The position numbers were made by a program, and so were the translations under genes. A DNA stretch of 64,000 nt from Hyphomicrobiaceae bacterium (GTDB lineage: Bacteria; Pseudomonadota; Alphaproteobacteria; Rhizobiales; Aestuariivirgaceae), in contig OMIC01000001.1 of NCBI GenBank assembly GCA_900298995.1, forward strand, positions 62,001-126,000, given 5' to 3'. The notes under the pieces were generated by a model. That model worked only from the letters and a program-made list of their open reading frames with translations, did not search any database and was not told the DNA's origin. Shown piece by piece: positions 17,799 to 25,603 of this stretch (position 1 is its first letter; each line of letters begins with the position of its first letter).

Positions 17799-18917
17799 TC
17801 AGCGGTCCTTGGGGTCCATCGCGTCGCGCAGGCCATCGCCGAGAAAGTTCAGGGCGAACAATGTCGTGGTCAGGAAGAAGGATGGAAACACCAGCAGCCA
17901 GGTGGCGCTCGGTATGTTCTTCGCGCCCTGGGCAATCAGCACGCCCCAGCTCGACATCGGCTCCTGGACCCCGAGCCCCAAGAATGACAGGAAGCTTTCG
18001 AGAATGATGACCTGCGGCACCAGCAGGGTCATGTAGATGATCACCGGACCGAGGAGATTGGGGACCACATGCCGCAACAGGATTCCGGCGGGTCCGACGC
18101 CGAGCGCCTCGGCTGCCTGCACATATTCCTGTCGCTTGATCGACAGGGCCTGCCCGCGAACGATACGCGCCATGTCGAGCCAGAGAACGGCACCCACCGC
18201 CAGGAACATCAGGACGAAGTTTCGTCCGAAGAAGACCACAAGCATGATGACGAAGAAGATGAACGGCAAGGAATACAGAACATCAACAATGCGCATCATG
18301 ATCTCATCCGTCCGGCCACCGGCAAAGCCGGAGACGGCGCCATAGAGAACGCCGATGACAACGGCCACGAGCCCTGCCAGAAGCCCGATCGACAGCGAAA
18401 CACGGCCAGCGACTAGCGTTCGTGTCAGCAGGTCTCGGCCCGTGCTGTCCGTGCCGAAGAAGAAATAGGTCCGCTGGATGCCAGCAGAGAGAGTCAGGCT
18501 CCGTCCGTCGGATGACTGTCCTTCCACCTGCGCGCTGTCAAACACGTCCGAACGGTCAAAGTACCGCGTCACGCGGGGATCGATGGGTTTCGTCGCGGCG
18601 AGAGAAATGAAAACCCTGCCGTCACGCTCCTCCCAGCCCGTGACATCGAGCCGCGCGCGACGGGCGGCATCCGCGACGGCCTCGCCGATCCGGTCTGCCT
18701 TGGGATAGGCCGACAGGCTCGGGGGTACCCGGGTGTAATCTTCGTAGATGGTCGAGAAATCATGCGGGGCGTACCACGGGCCCGCAATGCACAGCAGCGC
18801 CATGAAAACCAGATAGTAGAGGCTCACCATCGCGAGACGGTTGGCCCTGAGACGCGCCGCGGCGTCGGCCCACAGGGAGCGCCCGACTGTCGCGGGGCTC
18901 ATGCGCAAGTCAGTCAT
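17799..18917 (-). CDS. oppC: Oligopeptide ABC transporter permease OppC with a periplasmic insertion
   Basis: Inner-membrane permease, 372 residues against about 300 in E. coli OppC. The N-terminal GRSLWADAAARLRANRLA leads into helix 1. The permease core runs from FGTDSTGRDLLTRTL to the very conserved NFLGDGLRDAMDPKDR end. Between helix 1 and FGTDSTGRD lies an added hydrophilic segment of about 75-90 residues (around residues 60-145, including VPPSLSAYPKADRIG and DPRVTRYFDRSD), which would face the periplasm. This longer form is common in rhizobial OppC proteins. The ATG overlaps the oppB end by 8 bases. Confidence 0.9.
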   Translation of the reverse strand: MTDLRMSPATVGRSLWADAAARLRANRLAMVSLYYLVFMALLCIAGPWYAPHDFSTIYEDYTRVPPSLSAYPKADRIGEAVADAARRARLDVTGWEERDGRVFISLAATKPIDPRVTRYFDRSDVFDSAQVEGQSSDGRSLTLSAGIQRTYFFFGTDSTGRDLLTRTLVAGRVSLSIGLLAGLVAVVIGVLYGAVSGFAGGRTDEIMMRIVDVLYSLPFIFFVIMLVVFFGRNFVLMFLAVGAVLWLDMARIVRGQALSIKRQEYVQAAEALGVGPAGILLRHVVPNLLGPVIIYMTLLVPQVIILESFLSFLGLGVQEPMSSWGVLIAQGAKNIPSATWLLVFPSFFLTTTLFALNFLGDGLRDAMDPKDR

Positions 18918-19833
18918 AGCGCACCCGCGGGTCAACCACCGCGTAGAGCACGTCGACAATGAGGTTGAACACGATCGTGAAGATCGCGATCACGACGACC
19001 GTTCCCATCACCAGCGTGTAATCCCTGTTCAGGGCCGCCTCTACGAAATAACGCCCCACACCGGGTATGGAGAAGATCGTCTCGACGATGATGGACCCTG
19101 TGAGCAGGGCCGCTGCAGCGGGGCCGGCATAGGAGATGACCGGCAGCACGGCGCCGCGCAGCGCATGGCGGAACACGACGGAAAAATCAGAAAGCCCCAG
19201 TGCCCGAGCCGTGCGGATATGGTGGGACCTCAGAGACTCGATCATGGATCCCCGCAGGAGCCGTGCGACAATCGCCAGCTGTGGGAGCATGAGAGTCAGC
19301 ACCGGGCCGATCTTGTTGACAAGCGCGCCGTCTCCCCAGCCGCCGACAGGAAGCCATTTCAGGGTGAGCGCGAAGAACAGCTGAAACAAGGGCGCAATGA
19401 CGAAGGTCGGAATGGTCGAGCCCGCCGTCGCGGCGGCGATCACCGTGTAATCGCCTGCCCTGTTCTGATGGAGTGCAGCGAAGATGCCCAGCAGTCCGCC
19501 CAGCAGGAGTGCGAGCACGAGCGCGGCGCCACCAAGCTGGATCGAGATCGGAAGGCCCGAGGAAAACAGCTCTGCGACCGTGAAGTCCGGCAGATTGTAG
19601 CTCGGTCCAAAATCGCCATGGATCAGGTTGTTCAGATAGATCAGATACTGCTTCCACAGCGGCTGATCGAGATGGAACACGCGCTCCAGATTTGCCTTGA
19701 TGACAGGGTTCAGGCCCTTTTCCTGGTTGAAGGGCCCGCCGGGCGCGACGCGCATGAGAAAAAACGCAAGAGTGACGATCACGAACAGGGTCGGGATCGC
19801 CGAGAGCAGTCGCTTCAGAACATACCGGGCCAT
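18910..19833 (-). CDS. oppB: Oligopeptide ABC transporter permease OppB
   Basis: Inner-membrane permease of 307 residues, nearly the length of E. coli OppB (306). It starts MARYVLKRLLSAIPTLFVIV, followed by a MRVAPGGPFNQEKGL segment, a HLDQPLWKQYLIYL loop and NLIHGDFGPS. The last third has FRHALRGAVLPVISYAGP, GSIIVETIFSIPGVGRYFVE and DPRVRYD at the C-terminus. An ATG six codons upstream (19851) is possible, but the chosen start gives the family N-terminus. It is separated from oppA by a strong double hairpin. Confidence 0.92.
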   Translation of the reverse strand: MARYVLKRLLSAIPTLFVIVTLAFFLMRVAPGGPFNQEKGLNPVIKANLERVFHLDQPLWKQYLIYLNNLIHGDFGPSYNLPDFTVAELFSSGLPISIQLGGAALVLALLLGGLLGIFAALHQNRAGDYTVIAAATAGSTIPTFVIAPLFQLFFALTLKWLPVGGWGDGALVNKIGPVLTLMLPQLAIVARLLRGSMIESLRSHHIRTARALGLSDFSVVFRHALRGAVLPVISYAGPAAAALLTGSIIVETIFSIPGVGRYFVEAALNRDYTLVMGTVVVIAIFTIVFNLIVDVLYAVVDPRVRYD

Positions 19834-19843
19834 GACCGCTGCC

Positions 19844-19902
19844 ACCCGCACCGTACAGGCCTCCGCCGTTCAGCGGCGGAGGCTGCACTTCTGCGTGCGG
19901 GT
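19844..19902 (-). terminator. Nested hairpin between oppA and oppB
   Basis: The inner arms GCCTCCGCCG and CGGCGGAGGC (19859-19883) pair perfectly over 10 bp with a 5-base loop. Outer arms ACCCGCA (19844-19850) and TGCGGGT (19896-19902) pair as well. There is no T-run on the minus strand, so this is probably an mRNA-stabilising or expression-lowering element that keeps OppA above the membrane subunits. Confidence 0.6.
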
Positions 19903-19903
19903 C

Positions 19904-21487
19904 TCACTCCTTGGTGAGATAGCGGGTGGGATGGACGTCCATGACGTTCTGTTCCCAGCCCTTGATCCGGCTGGAGACCAGATTGTGATAGCTGTAGAAC
20001 AGCAAGGGCACGACGCAGAGATCACGCGCCACGCCGATCGCCTCTGCATCCGACAAGGCCAGCATGCGGGCGTCCGGTGTGGCAGCGGCCGCCGCCTCGC
20101 CCATCAGCCGGTCATAATCCTTGTCGGAATATCCCGAATAATTGTTGCCAGTCCCGGTCTTGCAAAGCGCCAGGAAATTCTCGGGGTCCTTGTAGTCTGC
20201 GATCCAGCCGGCACGCGCGATATCGAAATCTCCGTGCTGCTCCAGATGGGCATAATGGGTCTTGGTATCGGTGTTGAGGAGTGTGACCTCGATGCCGAGG
20301 GGCTTCAGCTGCTCCTGAATGGCCACTGCGGTGTTCTTGTGGTTCTCCGACGTGTTGAACCTGATTTCCATCTTGAGGGGCTTGTCCGGCCCGTAGCCAA
20401 GTTCGGTGAGGATCTTCCTGGCTTCATCCTCGCGGTCGAGCTGGGACTGGCTGGCATAGACGGCAGGGCGGGGCTGATAACCGCTGATGCCCGGCGGCAC
20501 GAAGGAATAGGCCGGAAGCATCGTGTTCTGCCAGACCTTCTCGGCCAGATAGTCGCGGTCGATCGCCATCGATACCGCGTGGCGGAGCCTGACATTGTCC
20601 CACGGCGCCTTGTCCAGCTTGAATGCATAGTAATAGGTGCCGAGATAGGGGCCGATATGAATCTGGTCACCGAACTTGGCCTTGAGGTCGGCCAGCTGCT
20701 CGGTGGGCAGGTCGTCGTTGGAGTCGAGCTCGCCTGCCTCAAAACGTTTCATCGCGGTCGAGCGGTCTTCGGTGGGGATGAAGTCCACTACGTCGATCTT
20801 CACATTGGCAGCGTCATAGAACTTGTCGTTCCGGACAGCCGTGATGTGGTCGTTCGGGATGAACTCCTTCAGCACATAGGCGCCATTTGACACGAGATTG
20901 CCCGGCTTCACGAAATCAGCGCCGAACTTCTCGACATTGGGCTTGCTGAGCGCATAGGTCGACTGATGGGTGAGCATTTCGAGGAAATAGGGCGTGGCCG
21001 CGTTCAGGGTCACCTCGAAGGTACCGGGATCGACGGCCCGGACGCCAAGCTCCTCAGGCTTCTTCTTGCCTGCCGTGATGTCCTCGGCATTCACCACCGG
21101 CGCCAGCATGTAGGCATATTCGGCAGCTGTCGCAGGATCGACGAGCCGCCGCCAGGAGAACACGAAGTCATCCGCCGTCACCGGCGTGCCGTCTGACCAG
21201 AGTGCGCCCTGCCGCATCTTGAAAGTATAGGTCTTGCCGTCCGGCGAGACGGAATAGCTTTCGGCGGCGCCCGGCTCGACCTCGGCCTTGGCGTTCTGGA
21301 CCATCAGTCCCATGAACAGGTCGCGCAGGATGTTGGCCTCGTAGGTTGTCGAGGTCTTGTGCGGATCGAGCGATTCCGGATCAGCTGAATTGCCCCGGTT
21401 GAAAACCACCTCGGCGCATGCGCCGGAGGCCGTCAGTGCCAGCAGGGCAGCGCCCGCGAGCCAGCCCTTGATTGTTGTCCTGAACAT
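19904..21487 (-). CDS. oppA: Periplasmic oligopeptide-binding protein
   Basis: Solute-binding protein of the peptide importer, 527 residues with a Sec signal peptide (hydrophobic WLAGAALLALTASGACA, cleavage probably before EVVFNRG). The mature part follows E. coli OppA closely in layout: LDPHKTSTTYEANILRDLF, WSDGTPVTADDFVFSWRRL, DITAGKKKPEELGVRAVD, PGNLVSNGAYVLKEF and FDIARAGWIADYKDP. This places it in the OppA/MppA branch rather than DppA. The ATG has an excellent Shine-Dalgarno sequence, AAGGAGGATC. The RND gene upstream reads in the same direction, 68 bases away. Confidence 0.92.
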   Translation of the reverse strand: MFRTTIKGWLAGAALLALTASGACAEVVFNRGNSADPESLDPHKTSTTYEANILRDLFMGLMVQNAKAEVEPGAAESYSVSPDGKTYTFKMRQGALWSDGTPVTADDFVFSWRRLVDPATAAEYAYMLAPVVNAEDITAGKKKPEELGVRAVDPGTFEVTLNAATPYFLEMLTHQSTYALSKPNVEKFGADFVKPGNLVSNGAYVLKEFIPNDHITAVRNDKFYDAANVKIDVVDFIPTEDRSTAMKRFEAGELDSNDDLPTEQLADLKAKFGDQIHIGPYLGTYYYAFKLDKAPWDNVRLRHAVSMAIDRDYLAEKVWQNTMLPAYSFVPPGISGYQPRPAVYASQSQLDREDEARKILTELGYGPDKPLKMEIRFNTSENHKNTAVAIQEQLKPLGIEVTLLNTDTKTHYAHLEQHGDFDIARAGWIADYKDPENFLALCKTGTGNNYSGYSDKDYDRLMGEAAAAATPDARMLALSDAEAIGVARDLCVVPLLFYSYHNLVSSRIKGWEQNVMDVHPTRYLTKE

Positions 21488-21555
21488 CGCTTGATCCTCC
21501 TTGATCCGGTTGCGGCTGGTGGTTGATCCACGCGCCTTTGATAGAAGGATAGCAG

Positions 21556-24195
21556 TTATCTCGGTCCCTGTCGCGGTTCGCCTGCGGCGGGTGGTGCGTG
21601 CGAACGCCCGGTTCCCTGCCCCAGCATCGCCATCCAGCGCACCAGGGCCGGAGCCAGCAGTGCGGCCAGCAGGGTAGCGATCACCATCAGCAGCGCCGAA
21701 ACGGCCCCCAGCTCCGCCACCGACGGCCGGGTGGAGATGACGAGGGGTGCCGCGGCGGCGGCCAGCGCCACGGGCGTCATCAGGCTGGCGCGCGCGGGCA
21801 AGGGCACCGGCGTCACGGGCGCGCCCGGCCCCGCAAAACGCCGGGCCGCGAGCATGGAACAGGCGATCAGCAGCGCGAGGGCGGTGGTGAGCCCGGCGAG
21901 CATCGCGGCATTGATGCGGATCTCGAGCAGTCCGGCCGACGCCGCCGTGAGGGTCACGAAGGCAGCCGCCGGCGCGACCGCGACGACGAGGCCGCGGATG
22001 CTGCGCAGGGCGGCAAGCATCAGCACCGCGGCGGCAACCAGCGCCGTCGCGAAGGCAAGGCCCGCTTCATGGTGGATCATCTCGTTGCGCACCAGCGACA
22101 CGACGGGCGCGCCGGCCGCCTGCGGAACCGCGCGACGCATCGCCGCCGCGAAGGAGAGCTCGCCCGTGCTGCTGCGCGGCATCACCTCGACGCGCCACAC
22201 ACCCTCCGGGGAGACGAAGCGCCGCAACAGGCTGGGATCCAGCGCGGAGATCCCGGGGGGCTGCAGGGCAGCGAGCTGCACCACGCGTTTCGAGACACTG
22301 CCCAGGTCGCCGAACAGGGCCGTCTCCAGACGCGCGATGGCCGCTCGGGCAGGCACTTGCTCGGCGATGAACAGGCTCATCGCCCGCCGCAACCGCGTGG
22401 CCGCCTCGCGCAGTTCGGGCGCGGCGGCCGGCGCATCGGCGATGGCCGTGAGGTCGGACTGCAGCTCGCCGAAACTCTCGCGCAGCTGGCCGTCGTCGGG
22501 CGGGGCGTGCGGTTCAGCCGTGAAGGGCGTGAAGGCCGAAAGCCGAGCGAGCTCGGCGATCTTGGCATCGGCATCGGGGGGCAGAAACTGCGTGGCGGTG
22601 CGGATCGCTCCCACCTCGGGCAGCGTCGAGAGCCGGGCCACCAGCGCCGGGACCTCGGCCTCCGGCGCAAGAATGTGAACCGCGCCGCGTGCATCCGGCG
22701 TGTCGAGGAGCGGCGGCGGCAGCGCGGGCAAACGGTTTTCGCCGAAGCGCATGGCGGGCAGGAAGACCGAGGCGAAAACGGCAGCCGCCAGAAGGATGAT
22801 CGCCACGAGATCGAGACCCGTGCGGGACGAGAGCCGGCCATCGGATGCCTCGCGCGCATCGAGCCAGTGCGGCGGTTGCTCGGCCTCGCGCGCCGCACCC
22901 AGATGCAGCGCAGCCGGCAGAACGGTGAGGCTGACGATCCAGGTGATCGCGCAGCCGATCAGCACGATCACCGCGAACTGCGTGAGCGAGGGCAGTTGCC
23001 GCACGGTCCATGCGGCCCACACTGCCGCGAACAGCAGCAGCACCGCCGTCACGATACCGCCGTGGCGATGCGCCGCCATCATCACCGCCTGCATCGGCGC
23101 AAGGCCACGGACGCGGCCCTGACCATAGGCTGCGGCCAGTATCCCGCCCGAGAGAAGCGCCGGCGCCAGAACGGCAAGCGCGAAGGACCATGTGGCCCCG
23201 TCAAGCGGCCGCCCCATGACGGCGGCGGCGGCCCCGGTGCAGCCCAGCGTGACCGCAGCACCCAGCATGACGGCGGCCGCCTGCCGGACAGACCCGAGCC
23301 CAGCCGAGAGCAGCACCATGACCAGCAGAACCGACAGCGAGGCCGGAACCACGAAATCCCGCAGCGTGCTGGGCTGGGCGGCAAGGGCGCGGCGCGGCCA
23401 CACCCAGCTCACACCCTGCATGCCATTGGATGCGAGGCGGGCGGCAGCGGCGGCCTCGCGCTCCACGCCGGGGCGGGGCGTGGCGAGCACATACCAGAGG
23501 CGTGCCTGCACCTCGCCGTCGATTCCTGCCAGCGCCGTCCAGTGCAGCGGGCGTGGCTTGCCCTTCACCTCGCCCTCGACCGTTGCGGAGACGGCCATGA
23601 GGAGCCGCGCGAGACCTGGCGGCGACCGGCCCTGCTCCACCGCCCGGGCGATTTCCGAAACAAGGGCCGCGAAACCCAGCATGTCGGGCGCGGCGGCCAG
23701 CGCGTGATAGAGCGGTTCCATCTGGAGCAGCTGCCCGACGCGGGCGTGGACATCGGCCACATCACGGTAGAGCAGCGCATTGCGGTCGTAGAAGGGGCCG
23801 GTGCCTGGAACGAAGGCGGAGAGGAACAGATCGCCGCGCTGGCCCAGCGTGGCGGCAAGGGCCAGCGCCTGCTGGCGCGCCGTCTCGGGATCGCGGCTGG
23901 TGACAATGGCGAGAAAGGTGTCTTCGATGCCGGGAAACTGGCGTTCAAGTTCCGCCTGACGCTCGGCCGTCTGCTCGTCGAGCGAGACGACGGGACGAAG
24001 GTCGGGGTCGATGGCCAGCCGGGCGATGGCAAAACCGCCGGCGATCAGGCCCAGAATTGCGGCCACGAGGACGGTCATGGCGCCATAGGTGGCGGAGAAG
24101 CGCGCCAGCCGCGCAAAGGCGTTGGGCCGCAGCTTCTGCCGCGGTGCGCCGCTCAACTGCGGCCTTCCGCTCCAATGGGGCTGATCCCACTTCAT
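21556..24195 (-). CDS. RND/MMPL-family membrane protein, divergent HpnN-like
   Basis: About 879 residues with two repeats of one helix, a large periplasmic loop and a bundle of five helices. Helix 1 (TYGAMTVLVAAILGLIAGG) is followed by IARLAIDPDLRPVVS and ERQFPGIEDTFLAIV. The loop (FYDRNALLYRDVADVHARV, MEPLYHALAAAPDMLGF) follows the layout of hopanoid transporter HpnN and related MMPL lipid exporters. No hopanoid gene is in view and several HpnN blocks are poorly kept, so the cargo is unknown; a lipid is the family-based guess. The start was set at 24195 (MKWDQPHWSG); an in-frame ATG at 24255 is also possible. It is very Ala/Pro-rich outside the helices. Confidence 0.7.
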   Translation of the reverse strand: MKWDQPHWSGRPQLSGAPRQKLRPNAFARLARFSATYGAMTVLVAAILGLIAGGFAIARLAIDPDLRPVVSLDEQTAERQAELERQFPGIEDTFLAIVTSRDPETARQQALALAATLGQRGDLFLSAFVPGTGPFYDRNALLYRDVADVHARVGQLLQMEPLYHALAAAPDMLGFAALVSEIARAVEQGRSPPGLARLLMAVSATVEGEVKGKPRPLHWTALAGIDGEVQARLWYVLATPRPGVEREAAAAARLASNGMQGVSWVWPRRALAAQPSTLRDFVVPASLSVLLVMVLLSAGLGSVRQAAAVMLGAAVTLGCTGAAAAVMGRPLDGATWSFALAVLAPALLSGGILAAAYGQGRVRGLAPMQAVMMAAHRHGGIVTAVLLLFAAVWAAWTVRQLPSLTQFAVIVLIGCAITWIVSLTVLPAALHLGAAREAEQPPHWLDAREASDGRLSSRTGLDLVAIILLAAAVFASVFLPAMRFGENRLPALPPPLLDTPDARGAVHILAPEAEVPALVARLSTLPEVGAIRTATQFLPPDADAKIAELARLSAFTPFTAEPHAPPDDGQLRESFGELQSDLTAIADAPAAAPELREAATRLRRAMSLFIAEQVPARAAIARLETALFGDLGSVSKRVVQLAALQPPGISALDPSLLRRFVSPEGVWRVEVMPRSSTGELSFAAAMRRAVPQAAGAPVVSLVRNEMIHHEAGLAFATALVAAAVLMLAALRSIRGLVVAVAPAAAFVTLTAASAGLLEIRINAAMLAGLTTALALLIACSMLAARRFAGPGAPVTPVPLPARASLMTPVALAAAAAPLVISTRPSVAELGAVSALLMVIATLLAALLAPALVRWMAMLGQGTGRSHAPPAAGEPRQGPR

Positions 24196-24244
24196 GACGC
24201 GCCGTGAACATCCCCTCGGGCTGGCGTTGCAGATTCGCTGGTCC

Positions 24245-24262
24245 TTGGCCATCATAGGCCAA
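24245..24262. promoter_or_regulatory. Perfect palindrome between the RND and PLP-enzyme genes
   Basis: TTGGCC-atcata-GGCCAA, six-base arms six bases apart, 26 bases before the PLP-enzyme ATG and inside the divergent intergenic region. The size and position fit an operator for a dimeric regulator, but no regulator gene is adjacent. Confidence 0.35.
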
Positions 24263-24288
24263 TCCAACCCGAAAGGAAAAAGCGCATC

Positions 24289-25503
24289 ATGACTGGACGA
24301 CCGGGCGGCAACAGCGGCTGGCACACCGAGACCACGGCCGTTCACGCCGGAGAATTCGTCGACCCCGTCACCCGTGCGTCATCGCCGAACCTGGTGATGT
24401 CCGTCACCTTCGCCCCGGAGTCGGTGACAGGCTTCTCGGCGCGCGACGAACAGGGATATGAGGGCCATGTCTACAGCCGCGTGAGCAGCCCCACGCTCGC
24501 CCAGCTCGAAACCAAGCTCGCCGCGCTCGAGGGCGCCGAAGCCGCCTGCTGCTATGCCTCGGGCGTGGGCGCCGCGCATGCGCTGATCTGCGGGCGGCTG
24601 AGCAGCGGCGACCACCTCATCCTGCCCGACGCCAATTATGTGGGCATCGCCGAACTGGCGCGCGACACGCTGCCGCGTTTCGGAATCGAGGTCTCCTATG
24701 TCGACCTCTCACGGCCCGACGAGGCGGCAGCCGCGATCCGTCCCACCACCCGCATGCTGTGGCTCGAAACGCCCGCCAACCCGACGATGAAGCTCTGCGA
24801 CATCGCGCAGCTCTCCGCGCTGGCGCATGAGCGGGGCGTGCGCGACGTGGCCGTCGATTCGACCTATGCCTCGCCCATTGCAACGCAGCCGCTGGCGCTG
24901 GGCGCGGACTTCGTGATGCATTCGCTCACCAAATTCATCGGCGGCCATGGCGATGCGATGGGCGGCGCGGTACTCGGCCGCAAGAGCGATCTCGACGCCC
25001 TGCGTCTCGAGGCGAACGTTCATTTCGGCGGCGTGCTGTCGCCATTCAATGCCTGGCTCATCCTGCGCGGCGCGGCCACCCTGCCGATCCGCATGCAGGC
25101 CCATCAGGACGCCGCCTTCAAGGTCGCGCGCTTCCTCGAGAGCCACAGCGCGGTGAGCCGGGTGCTCTATCCGGGCCTGCCTTCCCATCCGCAACATGAA
25201 CTTGCAGCGCGGCAGATGCGCAACTTCTCCGGCATGATGACCTTCCAGACACATGCGAAAGGTCCGGAGATCGCCGCACGGATGGTGAAGAGCCTCGAGA
25301 TCATCCACTATGCCGTGTCGCTCGGCCATCACCGCAGCCTGATCTACTGGATCGGCACCGATGACATCGAGGCTTCGACCTTCCGGCACGACGCGACGCA
25401 GCTCCGGCGCTACCGGGACTATGCGGGCGACGGGGTTTTCCGGCTCTCGGTCGGGATCGAGAACGGTGATGACCTGATCGCCGATCTGGCGCGGGTCCTG
25501 TGA
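24289..25503 (+). CDS. Cys/Met metabolism PLP-dependent enzyme (cystathionine gamma-lyase / methionine gamma-lyase group)
   Basis: A 404-residue enzyme of the trans-sulfuration family. Visible are the N-terminal TTAVHAGEF, SPNLVMSVTFAP, YSRVSSPTLAQLETKLAALE, YASGVGAAHALI, WLETPANPTMKLCDI, VDSTYASP and the PLP lysine in MHSLTKFIGGHGDAMGG. The C-terminus has MMTFQ, VSLGHHRSLIYW and RLSVGIENGDDLIADL. The family covers cystathionine gamma-synthase, beta- and gamma-lyases and methionine gamma-lyase; the active-site Cys of methionine gamma-lyase was not confirmed, so the reaction is left open. No other sulfur gene is adjacent. The Shine-Dalgarno is AAGGA, about 11 bases upstream. Confidence 0.85.
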   Translation: MTGRPGGNSGWHTETTAVHAGEFVDPVTRASSPNLVMSVTFAPESVTGFSARDEQGYEGHVYSRVSSPTLAQLETKLAALEGAEAACCYASGVGAAHALICGRLSSGDHLILPDANYVGIAELARDTLPRFGIEVSYVDLSRPDEAAAAIRPTTRMLWLETPANPTMKLCDIAQLSALAHERGVRDVAVDSTYASPIATQPLALGADFVMHSLTKFIGGHGDAMGGAVLGRKSDLDALRLEANVHFGGVLSPFNAWLILRGAATLPIRMQAHQDAAFKVARFLESHSAVSRVLYPGLPSHPQHELAARQMRNFSGMMTFQTHAKGPEIAARMVKSLEIIHYAVSLGHHRSLIYWIGTDDIEASTFRHDATQLRRYRDYAGDGVFRLSVGIENGDDLIADLARVL

Positions 25504-25554
25504 TCCGGCAGGGACCACCTTACGAAAAATAAATCCTACGGTTTTAATTTGTTC

Positions 25555-25583
25555 TTGAAACGGGACGTGCGCCGCTTTATATG
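25555..25583 (+). promoter_or_regulatory. Probable sigma-70 promoter of the subtilase gene
   Basis: TTGAAA (25555-25560), 17-base spacer, TATATG (25578-25583), in an unusually AT-rich stretch between two GC-rich genes. Transcription would begin near 25590, shortly before the ATG at 25604. Confidence 0.5.
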
Positions 25584-25603
25584 ATTTAATTCACAACTAC
25601 TGG

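Noticed and set aside
21598-24207. 869-codon plus-strand open frame antisense to the RND gene
   Set aside because: Its translation is rich in Arg, Gly, Gln and His with no domain; it is the usual complement of a GC-rich Ala/Leu-rich gene.
24196-24288. Possible SAM riboswitch before the Cys/Met PLP enzyme
   Set aside because: The leader is too short and shows no SAM aptamer core; only a simple palindrome is present.
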